From Armatimonadota bacterium (GTDB taxonomy: Bacteria; Armatimonadota; Fervidibacteria; Fervidibacterales; Thermosaccharophagaceae), in NCBI GenBank assembly GCA_025062195.1, contig JANXAS010000013.1, positions 1 to 64,000 of the forward strand: a DNA stretch of 64,000 bases, written 5' to 3'. Position 1 is the stretch's first letter, and the number at the start of each line of letters is the position of its first letter. A program made the position numbers and the translations under genes. This document shows, piece after piece, positions 55,528 to 63,700 of this stretch. The notes below the pieces were generated by a model that saw only the letters and a list, made by a program, of their open reading frames with translations, did not search any database and was not told where the DNA came from.

Positions 55528-55927
55528 CCTCTCCTCCACCCATCACTCATGAGGGCACTACTCAAGCGGGAAAAACACAGGGCGCTATGTCCACCCTTTT
55601 AGTATGGCACAAAAGCGACTTAGGTAGTGAACAAGCTATGAGCATCAGTGCGCGAGATGTGCCCCAAAACTGGGCACACTTCATCCCTTTAACGCATACA
55701 GTAACCGTCTTGCTCCATACTTTTTAACAGTAGCAGGCTTTCAAACAGTTTTAAGAATCGGCGATATATTGAGGTCAGACTTGCACTTCTTTGAGGGCAA
55801 GCAAAAATCCACCCTCCGTCACCCATACCTCATAGACTTTGTGCAGAAAATTCTTCTCCACTTCACAGATTAGTAGACCACATCATCTGGCACAGTGAGG
55901 TGAAACAAATTCCACCACTTGTGTTCG
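55528..55927. other. Intergenic region with a perfect hairpin, between nuoB and the pseudopilin remnant
   Basis: A seven-base-pair hairpin TGTGCCC-CAAAACT-GGGCACA lies at 55658-55678. The sequence around it is rich in A/T, and no gene is evident across the 400 bp. Its distance from nuoB (about 130 bp upstream) makes a role in that gene's leader possible, but no family is recognised. Confidence 0.3.
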
Positions 55928-56269
55928 TTAGCGGCATTCAGCGCGCACAGCATTCACCCAATTGGGATCCCTACAAGTCGTTCCTGCTGCAGCTCTGCTA
56001 AATTCCCACATGCATACTGGTTGGTATGTATGCGTCCATTTCATGATCTTCACATGCCCATCAACGAAAAGGAAGTTGCCATAAGCATTGTGGTCACAGC
56101 GTGCGCTACCGCCGCACCATGCGCAATGGTCTATACAACTTGTGTGTGTCTCAACGATCATCAAAACATTTGATGGAGACCTTACCATTGATTGATGAGG
56201 TGGGCGGGCACCCCAACCGTATGAGAAGTTAACTGAGTCAGCTGCGATTGTAACTATTACAGAAAAGGT
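55928..56269 (-). pseudogene. 3' remnant of an H-X9-DG (DUF1559) pseudopilin gene
   Basis: The frame contains the family hallmark DHNAYGNFLFVDGHVKIMKW, matching the C-terminal H-X9-DG motif of DUF1559 type II secretion-like prepilins. Upstream, VNFSYGWGARPPHQSMVRSPSNVLMIVE also fits (the SYG region). The N-terminal prepilin signal and two thirds of the gene are missing; the open frame ends at a TAA at 56270-56272, and 14 bp further DUF711 begins. It looks like a truncated, decaying gene. An unusual Cys-rich tail (GTTCRDPNWVNAVRAEC) follows the motif. Confidence 0.6.
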
Positions 56270-56285
56270 TTAAGGGGGTGGTTGT

Positions 56286-57659
56286 ATGGTTCGCACCGAA
56301 GATATACTCAGCACGATACGAATGATCCACGAGGAGAACTTTGATGTGCGCACGGTTACAGTCGGAATAAGCTTGCTTGGATGTTCATCCGATGACACTG
56401 ATGTGCTTTGCAAACGCATACGCTCAAGATTGATTGAGCGTGCAAGCAAGCTGCACTCAGCCTGTGAGGCGCTTGAGGTCAAATACGGCGTGCCAATTGT
56501 GCATCGGCGAATAGCCGTTACCCCGATAAGCGTTGTAGCCTCGGGACACGGTCATAGCGGTTTCATAAAGGTGGCACATACGCTTGATGCAGTGGCTTGT
56601 GAACTGGGTGTTGATTTGATCGGCGGCTATACAGCGCTCGTCCACAAGGGGATGACTGAAGACGATGAGATACTCATACGCTCACTGCCAGATGCTTTGA
56701 GCACGACCGAACGTTTGTGTGCATCAGTAAATGCTGCATCAACAAGCACAGGGATAAACATTGATGCCGTTCTGCTCATCAGCGAGATGCTAATTCAAGT
56801 TGCAAGGCGCACTGCTCACCTTAACGGATTTGGATGCGCCAAGTTTGTCGTTTTTGCTAACGCTCCCGAAGACAACCCATTCATGGCAGGCGCGTTCAAT
56901 GGTATTGGTGAGGCAGACTGTGTTGTTAATGTTGGCGTGAGCGGTCCTGGCGTAGTAAAAGGCGCAATTGAGCGTGCAAAGGAGATGAAGCCCAAGCTGA
57001 CATTGAATGACATCGCCGAAGTGATAAAGACAACAGCATTCAGGCTTACTCGCATAGGGGAGCTCATTGGCAGGGAGATTGCGCAGTCAATTGGAGCCAA
57101 GTTTGGCATCGTTGACTTATCGCTTGCGCCAACGCCGAAAATCGGGGACAGTGTTGGCGAGATCCTTCAAGCTATGGGAATTAACCATGTAGGTGCACCG
57201 GGTTCAACTGCAGCCTTAGCGTTACTGACCGATGCCGTTAAAAAGGGCGGAGTGTTTGCCTCTTCGGCAGTTGGCGGATTATCGGGTGCATTCATACCTA
57301 TTGCTGAAGATAGCGGATTATCACACGCAGTGGAGATGGGTTACTTGACGATTGAGAAGCTTGAGGCGATGACGAGCGTTTGCTCTGTCGGACTTGACAT
57401 GATTGCAATACCAGGGGATGTTGATGCCGATACGATTGCCTCTTTGATAGCTGATGAGCTTGCTATTGGCGTGTTCAACCACAAGACGACAGCAGTGCGC
57501 ATCATACCGGTCCCGGGAAAACGCCCCGGTGATAAGGTTAAGTTTGGAGGGCTATTTGGTGAGACTGTTGTTATGGAGATACGGAATGCGGGTTGCAGTT
57601 CTGATTTCATCAGGATGGGCGGACGAATACCAGCTCCGTTAACGAGCTTGAGGAATTGA
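56286..57659 (+). CDS. DUF711 (UPF0210) family protein
   Basis: A 457-residue protein of the DUF711/PFL-like family: RTEDILSTIRMIHEENFDVRTVTVGISLLGC, GGYTALVHKGMT, FANAPEDNPFMAGAFNGIGEADCVVNVGVSGPGVV, SLAPTPKIGDSVGEIL, AVGGLSGAFIPIAEDSG and the C-terminal MGGRIPAPLTSLRN. Some relatives are annotated as resembling pyruvate formate-lyase, but no activity is established. The start follows GGGGTGG. It is often paired with an ACT-domain regulator; here a GcvR-like ACT protein lies about 800 bp downstream on the opposite strand. Confidence 0.88.
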   Translation: MVRTEDILSTIRMIHEENFDVRTVTVGISLLGCSSDDTDVLCKRIRSRLIERASKLHSACEALEVKYGVPIVHRRIAVTPISVVASGHGHSGFIKVAHTLDAVACELGVDLIGGYTALVHKGMTEDDEILIRSLPDALSTTERLCASVNAASTSTGINIDAVLLISEMLIQVARRTAHLNGFGCAKFVVFANAPEDNPFMAGAFNGIGEADCVVNVGVSGPGVVKGAIERAKEMKPKLTLNDIAEVIKTTAFRLTRIGELIGREIAQSIGAKFGIVDLSLAPTPKIGDSVGEILQAMGINHVGAPGSTAALALLTDAVKKGGVFASSAVGGLSGAFIPIAEDSGLSHAVEMGYLTIEKLEAMTSVCSVGLDMIAIPGDVDADTIASLIADELAIGVFNHKTTAVRIIPVPGKRPGDKVKFGGLFGETVVMEIRNAGCSSDFIRMGGRIPAPLTSLRN

Positions 57660-57832
57660 AGCCGAACGCTTTAAAAATGGCTCACACTCATGCGTGGTTA
57701 TGCCATATAGGACTGGGCAGTTGGCATTGTTTCTCAGAGGCATGCGACAGTCTGTCTGAAAATATTTACAAATGCCCTTCACTACAAATTGCAAATTTAG
57801 CGGATGGCTTGTCCGTCGGTTTAATACATAAC

Positions 57833-58063
57833 CAAATTTTGAAAAGGGCTGGCGGACTATGCCTCAAACACGCCTACACTCCTCGCTCAAAAGTTCGTTT
57901 GTGCCAAGTTACTCACGCCACTGGCTTTAACCATCAATTGATGGTGAACAAATTAGAGCCGAATTTATTCGGCTGAGAAATTTCTGACCTATGCAGCATC
58001 GCGGCTTACCCGCGACAGCCGTTTAAATTTCTTCGCCCAAAATTGGCGATGCTACATTGAGTG
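57833..58063 (+). repeat. Repeat module X, copy 1 (hairpin-rich)
   Basis: This roughly 230-bp module matches 62088-62316 in the same orientation. Shared landmarks are GGACTATGCCTCAA, CTACACTCC, CCAAGTTA, CCACTGGC, AGAAATT, CTGACCTATG and TAGC...TTAAATTTCTT. Inside are the palindrome CCATCAATTGATGG (57931-57944), an eight-base-pair hairpin AGCCGAAT-TT-ATTCGGCT (57957-57974), and a six-base-pair hairpin TCGCGG-CTTAC-CCGCGA (57999-58015) enclosed by an outer AGCATC/GATGCT pairing. The stems pair perfectly here while the other copy differs in sequence. Confidence 0.7.
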
Positions 58064-58100
58064 ACTTACGCCGCCTCGTGATTCAAACGGCAGTCGCGTC

Positions 58101-58129
58101 GCTTTAATTCCATGAAATGGTATTAAAGC
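58101..58129. repeat. 13-base-pair inverted repeat (hairpin)
   Basis: GCTTTAATTCCAT and ATGGTATTAAAGC form a 13-base-pair inverted repeat around a GAA loop with one mismatch. The loop region GAAATGGTATTA recalls the TTTGAAAATGGTATT motif of other intergenic copies (61983, 51681). It joins modules X and Y. Confidence 0.5.
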
Positions 58130-58130
58130 C

Positions 58131-58318
58131 TCACGCTCTTTATCACAAACTTTGTTAGTTAGGTTCGTAGTTAGCCACGAAGCGAAAGCGTAGTGGCGTT
58201 AAGTTGGTGCAATGTGCAATGTTATCATTTTACTTGCCTCGCACCTTACACTCACTTTGACGGCACTTCGCTTTGCCCTGTGCCTCACTGTGAACCAACG
58301 AACATTTGAGTAAAGAGC
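58131..58318 (+). repeat. Repeat module Y, copy 1
   Basis: About 180 bp nearly identical to 61599-61776 in the same orientation, including GCCACGAAGCGAAAGCGTAG and a long exact stretch around AAGTTGGTGCAATGTGCAAT. Differences are mostly single bases and a small indel near 58158-58166. This is the most closely matched repeat pair in the window, and no ORF spans it. Confidence 0.75.
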
Positions 58319-58467
58319 GAAACCTGAAATAGAATTGAATGCCAACAGCGTGTGAATGCACTCCACCTCACTTTCGTTTTGCGGCTAACTACAAACTTGA
58401 GTGAGCGAACGCCGCTTCGCTACCGCTTTGTGGCTGATTATGAACTTATCAACCTAATCAACCGCAG

Positions 58468-59052
58468 TTAAAGCGTTGGTGCCGCAAGTGAACGCAAGTC
58501 ATGCGTCACTTTGAACAAGTTCTCGTGTTGGAAGTGCGCCGATAGCCCAATTGAGCGTCCCAGCTCTTCAAGGTCTTGCTTGAGTTCCCTTGGGTCAAGC
58601 TCCGGTGGGACGGATAACTCAAGCACCATCATGAAACCGCCATTGCTTGTCCTTCCGTAAAGGTCGGTGATATTAATTCCCCTTGATGCGAGATATGATG
58701 CCATGCGATATATTATCCCGGGTTGGTCCTTACCATACACGGTGAGTATGAAGCGATCGTAGTTTTCGGGTGTTGCACTCAACGGCTCATCGGCATAACG
58801 CAATGTCGCCATCACATGCAACTCCCCGGGCATACCGGTTGATCCAACTGCCCTCACAACCTCTTCAAGCGGTGGCTGTGGTTCTGGAAATGTAGCACAA
58901 ACTATGATTGTGAAGTAGCCCCTCACCACCGTTTGGCTTAACTCCTCTATGTTGCCGCCAAGCTCATAGATCGCCTTACCAATGCCGGCTACTATTCCGG
59001 GTCTGTCACGAGCCATCACACTGACAATGTATTCGGGAAGCTGCGCCGACAT
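58468..59052 (-). CDS. Double-ACT-domain regulatory protein (glycine cleavage repressor-like)
   Basis: A 194-residue protein made of two ACT domains (IVSVMARDRPGIVAGIGKAIYELGGNIEELSQ at about 7-80 and FILTVYGKDQPGIIYRMASYLASRGINITDL at about 99-175). This matches GcvR-type proteins that bind amino acids and regulate glycine cleavage or formate metabolism. No DNA-binding domain is present. ATG 59052 follows AAGGTGGTG; the frame to 59118 adds 22 non-conserved residues. DUF711 and ACT genes are neighbours in many bacteria, so a shared, unknown pathway is plausible. Confidence 0.8.
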   Translation of the reverse strand: MSAQLPEYIVSVMARDRPGIVAGIGKAIYELGGNIEELSQTVVRGYFTIIVCATFPEPQPPLEEVVRAVGSTGMPGELHVMATLRYADEPLSATPENYDRFILTVYGKDQPGIIYRMASYLASRGINITDLYGRTSNGGFMMVLELSVPPELDPRELKQDLEELGRSIGLSAHFQHENLFKVTHDLRSLAAPTL

Positions 59053-59254
59053 ATTGATCACCACCTTGTAGCGAGCAATAAAGGACTTATGGTAAGGCAA
59101 TGAAACGAAGTTAAGCACCCTTTGAAGTAAGGCAATGAAGAGGTTGAAACGCCGCTTTGCGGCTCATTGCGAATCGTTTTCAAACTTTGTTTCCTCACCA
59201 CATCATGGCTTATCGCAAACTGTGCATCACTTGTGATGTCCGTGCACTCGCACT

Positions 59255-60205
59255 TTACACAAGCTCCCACTTTCTCCCTTCAACTTTGAGACTCCCTTTG
59301 CCTTCATGCTCATCAAATGTTTTCTCAGCTTCATAGATATCGTCAAAGAAACCAACAATGTGCACGGCTCCAAAGCTGTCGCTTGCTCTCACCTTCAACC
59401 CACCAATCTCTTGAATCATGCACACATAACCGCGTTGATGACACCATGCTTCGTAAACAATTGATGGCTTAAGACATATACCGAGCAGCCAAACTCCGTT
59501 TCTAAGTTGCGCGCCTCGTATGAAGCGCTTTGGCACTTTGCCATCCTCACGCCGATATAGGTATCGTTCATGCGGTGGGAAGTCCTCAAAGAATGCCTCA
59601 GCAGGTATGAAGCCGTAGTAGCTGAGGTAAACTTGCTTGAATGTGTCGCCACGATTATGCCTTATGTGGCATGGCATGTCCATGCGCAAAAGTAGACAAT
59701 CAACATCGTTTGCGCTCGTCACCGAATCATATGAAATGAACCAACGAACGCCGTCCGGGAAGACAAGCCATTGCTCCCACTTTGAACCGGCTTTGTATGG
59801 TTGGCGGGATATGTTCCAAGTGAACCACTGATGCACTGCAATGAAGCCATCGCCTTCAACAACTTCAAATGGCAGCTCCTTAGCTTGAGTGCAAATCTGA
59901 GGCAGCTCAACATAGCGCTTTGGTATGTTGCCATGAATTGCATCTCCCCAATGGTAGCGCAATTCCTTTGGCGTGTCCTCAGCATCAATGCCCGGCTCGA
60001 GAAGGAAGTCAACTATAACTAAACCAAACCCAACATCTTTTGCGCCCGTTGCCTTGTCAATGAAGCTGCCACCCATGACACCAGTGACATAGCCCTTAGT
60101 TTGAACGGCGGCATAATAACAGTCCGTCTCAATTCGCACCACTGAACCATCAAGCCACGCTTTAGCCAACCACTCCACCTCCATGACGAAAGTTTGTATG
60201 CTCAC
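59255..60205 (-). CDS. Hypothetical protein coupled to a Gfo/Idh/MocA oxidoreductase
   Basis: A 316-residue cytoplasmic protein I do not recognise; no signal peptide or membrane segment is visible. It is mixed alpha/beta and rich in aromatic residues (FIAVHQWFTWNISRQPYKAGSKWEQWLVFPDGVRWFISYDSV, and repeated Tyr/Trp patches), which would suit a sugar-acting beta-sandwich or jelly-roll enzyme. It starts with GTG overlapping the oxidoreductase stop as GTGA, so the two are translationally coupled and likely share a pathway on the same substrate. Confidence 0.6.
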   Translation of the reverse strand: MSIQTFVMEVEWLAKAWLDGSVVRIETDCYYAAVQTKGYVTGVMGGSFIDKATGAKDVGFGLVIVDFLLEPGIDAEDTPKELRYHWGDAIHGNIPKRYVELPQICTQAKELPFEVVEGDGFIAVHQWFTWNISRQPYKAGSKWEQWLVFPDGVRWFISYDSVTSANDVDCLLLRMDMPCHIRHNRGDTFKQVYLSYYGFIPAEAFFEDFPPHERYLYRREDGKVPKRFIRGAQLRNGVWLLGICLKPSIVYEAWCHQRGYVCMIQEIGGLKVRASDSFGAVHIVGFFDDIYEAEKTFDEHEGKGSLKVEGRKWELV

Positions 60206-61452
60206 ACTGGCTTTACAGTCTCCGTCGCTTCGTCAAACTCCATCGTGCGCCCTTCAAGGTAAGAGCGTATGCCCATATGGATTGCAGCCATAACATAATA
60301 GCCCAATATGGCATTGCTCCTTGGCTGTTGTCGTGTGCGTATGCAATTCAGAAAGTCACGCCAATGCTCCTCAAGCGATGCACCACGAGTGCGCGCAATC
60401 TCTTTCCTCGGTTGATCGCCAACAACTTCACGCTGCGGATGAATTACTGCCCCAGGACCTTCAAAGACAAGCGTTGCTTTGCTTCCACGAATGAGCATTG
60501 GCATGCCATAGTTATTGCCCAAGCACGCTATGAGCAGCACCGAAGGACCATTAGGGTATTCAACGAGCATCTGGAATATATCTGGCACTTCCCACCTGCC
60601 CTTATGCTCGGGCAAATACAAACCACCTGATGCCGTCACGCGCTTTGGGAATCTCAAACCCATCGCTCTGACAAGCGGCGTAAGTATGTGCGGAAACCAA
60701 TCAGAAGCCAACCCACCTGAGTAATCCCAAAAGATGCGGTATGCAAAGAACCTGCTTGGCTCCCATGGGCGTTTTGGAGCAAGCCCAAATTGCCAACCAA
60801 GCCACATATCCCAATCAAGGTTCTCGTCGGGCTTAGCGCTTGGGTCAATATCCCTTTCACATCCGCAAAGGACACCCCAATGCCCAGTGCGCATATCGGC
60901 AGCCTGAGCATGAATAAGCGTCCCAATTTCGCCAGCACTTATCAGTTCGCCAACTTGCTCCCAAATGCTATCTGACATGCCCTGTGTTCCAACTTGAAGA
61001 ACCCGTTTTGTCCTTTGAAGCGTCTCAACAATTCGCTTTGGTTCATCAATCGTCTTCCAGTGTGTCATCGGCTTCTCGCAATAGACATCTTTGCCTGCTT
61101 CCATTGCATCAGTGGCTACCTTTGCATGCCAATGGTCTGGTGTTGCGATGCAAACTGCATCCACAGCTTTGTCCTCAAGCAACTTACGATAGTCCATGTA
61201 TGGCGTTGCACCAGTTGCTTTTGCCACTGCATCAAGGCGCTTGCGCCAAACATCACAAACGGCAACAAGCTCAACCGCTTCACCCTTCTCTTTGAGCCTT
61301 CTAACTGTGCCGATGTGAGCACCACCCATACCGCCGCAACCAATGACACCAACGCCGATCTTTTCATTTGCGCCAGATACAGATTTGCTAAGCACTGTTA
61401 CGGAAGCAAGCAAAACTGCATCCCCCAGAAACTGCCTCCTTGTTAGCCTCAT
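60202..61452 (-). CDS. Tat-exported Gfo/Idh/MocA family oxidoreductase
   Basis: An NAD(P)-dependent sugar or cyclitol dehydrogenase of 416 residues. It has a twin-arginine signal (LTRRQFLGDAVLLASVTVL), then the Rossmann motif GVGVIGCGGMGGAHI, the conserved EKP motif in VYCEKPM, and ATPDHWH. Secreted members of this family occur in large numbers in planctomycetes, Armatimonadota and similar genomes. ATG 61452 follows CGAGGTGAG. The overlapping downstream gene is of unknown function. Substrate specificity cannot be read. Confidence 0.85.
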   Translation of the reverse strand: MRLTRRQFLGDAVLLASVTVLSKSVSGANEKIGVGVIGCGGMGGAHIGTVRRLKEKGEAVELVAVCDVWRKRLDAVAKATGATPYMDYRKLLEDKAVDAVCIATPDHWHAKVATDAMEAGKDVYCEKPMTHWKTIDEPKRIVETLQRTKRVLQVGTQGMSDSIWEQVGELISAGEIGTLIHAQAADMRTGHWGVLCGCERDIDPSAKPDENLDWDMWLGWQFGLAPKRPWEPSRFFAYRIFWDYSGGLASDWFPHILTPLVRAMGLRFPKRVTASGGLYLPEHKGRWEVPDIFQMLVEYPNGPSVLLIACLGNNYGMPMLIRGSKATLVFEGPGAVIHPQREVVGDQPRKEIARTRGASLEEHWRDFLNCIRTRQQPRSNAILGYYVMAAIHMGIRSYLEGRTMEFDEATETVKPV

Positions 61453-61527
61453 GCTTCTCTCACCTCGCACAAGTCATTGCTCATTACCTAAATTTTCACA
61501 CCATATTGTAAGGTGACATCCAACCTC

Positions 61528-61879
61528 TGTAGCGTCGTAGCTTTCCCACGACGGTCATTAACATCGTCGCTCCAGGGAATGATATCACAGTTTTATCCTC
61601 ACGCTCCTACCACAAACTTTGTTAGTGTTAGCCACGAAGCGAAAGCGTAGTTGCGTTAAGTTGGTGCAATGTGCAATGTTATCATTTTACTTGCTTCGCA
61701 CCTTACACTCACTTTGACGGCACCATGCTTTGCTCCGTGCCTTATTGTGGACCAACAAACTTTTGAGTAAATAGCGTTGTTCTCAAACTTCCCTCATGCA
61801 CATGAGACGACACTACAGTTTTATCCTAAAACTGTTCTCGGTTCTCAAACTTCCACCGTCCACAAGTGACGACGCTACA
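61528..61879. repeat. Segment bounded by perfect 11-base inverted ends, with internal tandem repeat
   Basis: TGTAGCGTCGT at 61528-61538 is the exact reverse complement of ACGACGCTACA at 61869-61879, a 352-bp interval. Inside is module Y and a 62-bp direct repeat: GTTCTCAAACTTCC begins at 61779 and again at 61841, each followed by GACGACRCTACA. CTCATG-CA-CATGAG at 61793-61806 is a further palindrome. This looks like a decayed small mobile element or a nest of them, but no target-site duplication was identified. Confidence 0.5.
61599..61776 (+). repeat. Repeat module Y, copy 2
   Basis: The partner of 58131-58318, in the same orientation, about 3.47 kb away. The order of modules is reversed between the two gaps: X then Y at 57.8-58.3 kb, and Y then X here. 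This excludes a simple tandem duplication of the whole block. Confidence 0.75.
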
Positions 61880-62087
61880 AATACTGTTTCAAGGCAGCGT
61901 GTATATCATGCTCGTAAATACTATCGGTGAAGCGCCGATGCAATTTGCATCATAAGAGGGTTGAATTTCCACACACTCTGAATGATACCTCAATTTTTGA
62001 AAATGGTATTGCACCACACTCGGTTTTGACAGTGCCTCGCTTTACGTTGTTGCAAAAGTTTGGGCAGGGCGCCAATGCTACTGCATT

Positions 62088-62316
62088 ACCATTTGCAAAA
62101 ATAACAGGTGGACTATGCCTCAACTGTGTTTACACTCCCTGTTCAAGATTTTGTTTGCGCTAAGTTATCCGTGCCACTGGCATTAGCCATCGGTTGATGA
62201 CGAAAAAATAGAGCAAAATTTGCTCGGTTAAGAAATTCTGACCTATGTAGCATCATGGCTTATCCACGACGGTCATTAAATTTCTTAGCCCCAAATTAGC
62301 GACGCTAAATTGAGGG
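62088..62316 (+). repeat. Repeat module X, copy 2
   Basis: The partner of 57833-58063. Where copy 1 has AGCCGAAT-TT-ATTCGGCT, this copy has GAGCAAA-A-TTTGCTC (62211-62225) at the corresponding place, so both arms have changed while pairing is kept. The inner hairpin is TCATGG-CTTAT-CCACGA (62253-62269), with one A-C mismatch. Confidence 0.65.
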
Positions 62317-62380
62317 ACTCCCACTCTTTCGTGACTATAAATTGAGCCTGCCAGAGCCATTTTGCAAACTTTTTGGAATT

Positions 62381-63691
62381 TTATCCGCCATTTTGGTTTT
62401 CTTGTCTTTCCCTCACATTCCGTATCATCCATGAGCCGATGGCAAAGTAAATGACGCACATTACGAAGACTAATCTCCAACCAACACCCTTTCCGAGAAC
62501 TTGGTTTCCAAAATCACCAACGAAACCACCAATAAAACTGGAAGTAGCCTGTGGCAAAGTGAATGCAATGTGAAATACAGCCATAAACTTTGCAGCCCAC
62601 TCCCTTGGGACTAAATTACATGCCAAAGCCCAATCAACAGCGCTAAATGCACCAAAGCCTGCTCCGAGAATTGCTGCCGCAATCATTGCCAGAACTTTTG
62701 AGTTTGCGCACACGAATATTATGCCGCCAAATATCGCAATTGAGCAGGAAAAAAATATGATCATCCTTTTGCTGTATTTATCGGCAAGTTTTCCCGCCGG
62801 AAATATTGAGATGGCACTCCCGCATATCGCACAGATGCCAATTATAGCTGTATCAAAGACCACTTTCTCACTAAAAAGCGTATCACGAACATACCATCTT
62901 AAGAACGGTATTGAGCCATAAACGCCCATTTGTATGAGGAAGCGAGAAGCAAATAGCCACATAAAGCTTCTATGTCCAATCACATCCTTAAAATTCATTG
63001 CCGAGAGAATTTGTCCAATAAACCTCGTTGTTTTCCTTTCAGCTTCTCGAGCCGATTCTTTGATCAAAACAGCCGTCAAAATTGCCACAATAAACAAAAG
63101 AAGCCAAGAGCAAAAAATTATGGCTGATAATGCCAATTCTGTTGCATGCACTGAAATCCTGCCAAGAAAAACTATGCAAATTGCCATGCCAGCAAGATTA
63201 CCAATTAGCGCCCACATCGCCATGTATGCCGATGCTATCCCATGTTTACTTCCGGGCAAAATATCCGGAATAAGGGCTTGAAAGGATGCAGCAGCACAAT
63301 TTATCGCAAACTGCAGCAGCGCAAAGTTTAATACCAATACGTCAAACCTTCCGGTGTGAAGGAAAAGGTAAACCGGGAAGAAAGCAAACAAAGTCCCCAT
63401 TATCAATGGCAACCGTCTTCGGATGGCACTCCATGGCAATGTATCGCTTATTGGACCAACCACAAGCTGCGTTAAAGTTGAAACGAGGGCACCAATAAAG
63501 TTTAGCCACCCAAGTGCTCTTCCTACAACCCACTCTTCAACCAAGCCCTCAATTCGGATTTGTAGCCCATGGACGAGCAAAATGCTCCAGAAAATGTTGA
63601 ACGGTAACCACCATAGCGTAACTCCAAGCAATGTCCTCAATGTCGGCTCAGCCTTATGCCCCATATTCCCCGATTTTGGTTCCCTCAGCAC
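62381..63691 (-). CDS. MFS transporter (sugar:cation symporter-like)
   Basis: A 436-residue integral membrane protein with about 12 membrane segments. The cytoplasmic A-like motif GPISDTLPWSAIRRRLPLIMG lies between helices 2 and 3, a pattern also seen in GPH sugar symporters, and the second half has FPAGKLADKYSKRMIIF. The substrate is probably a sugar or glycoside from context (Gfo/Idh/MocA and FAD oxidoreductases around it). GTG 63691 with GGGTAGGG upstream is chosen; ATG 63664 is an alternative. It directly follows the FAD oxidoreductase gene. Confidence 0.85.
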   Translation of the reverse strand: MLREPKSGNMGHKAEPTLRTLLGVTLWWLPFNIFWSILLVHGLQIRIEGLVEEWVVGRALGWLNFIGALVSTLTQLVVGPISDTLPWSAIRRRLPLIMGTLFAFFPVYLFLHTGRFDVLVLNFALLQFAINCAAASFQALIPDILPGSKHGIASAYMAMWALIGNLAGMAICIVFLGRISVHATELALSAIIFCSWLLLFIVAILTAVLIKESAREAERKTTRFIGQILSAMNFKDVIGHRSFMWLFASRFLIQMGVYGSIPFLRWYVRDTLFSEKVVFDTAIIGICAICGSAISIFPAGKLADKYSKRMIIFFSCSIAIFGGIIFVCANSKVLAMIAAAILGAGFGAFSAVDWALACNLVPREWAAKFMAVFHIAFTLPQATSSFIGGFVGDFGNQVLGKGVGWRLVFVMCVIYFAIGSWMIRNVRERQENQNGG

Positions 63692-63700
63692 ATGAAATCC

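Larger units (their letters stand above)
57660..58467. other. Long repeat-rich intergenic region between DUF711 and the ACT protein
   Basis: This 808-bp gap separates convergent DUF711 and the ACT-domain gene and holds no gene. It contains two repeat modules whose partners lie in the 61453-62380 gap, listed separately, plus a palindrome at 58101-58129. The rest is AT-rich and featureless. Confidence 0.6.
61453..62380. other. Repeat-rich intergenic region between the Gfo/Idh/MocA gene and the MFS transporter
   Basis: About 930 bp without a gene. It holds the second copies of modules Y and X, a 62-bp tandem duplication and a pair of long inverted ends, all listed separately. A fragment of the short motif CTCAATTTTTGAAAATGGTATT is at about 61988-62009. 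Confidence 0.6.

Noticed and set aside
57833-62316. CRISPR array
   Set aside because: The repeats are long, few and diverged, without regular spacing or unique spacers.
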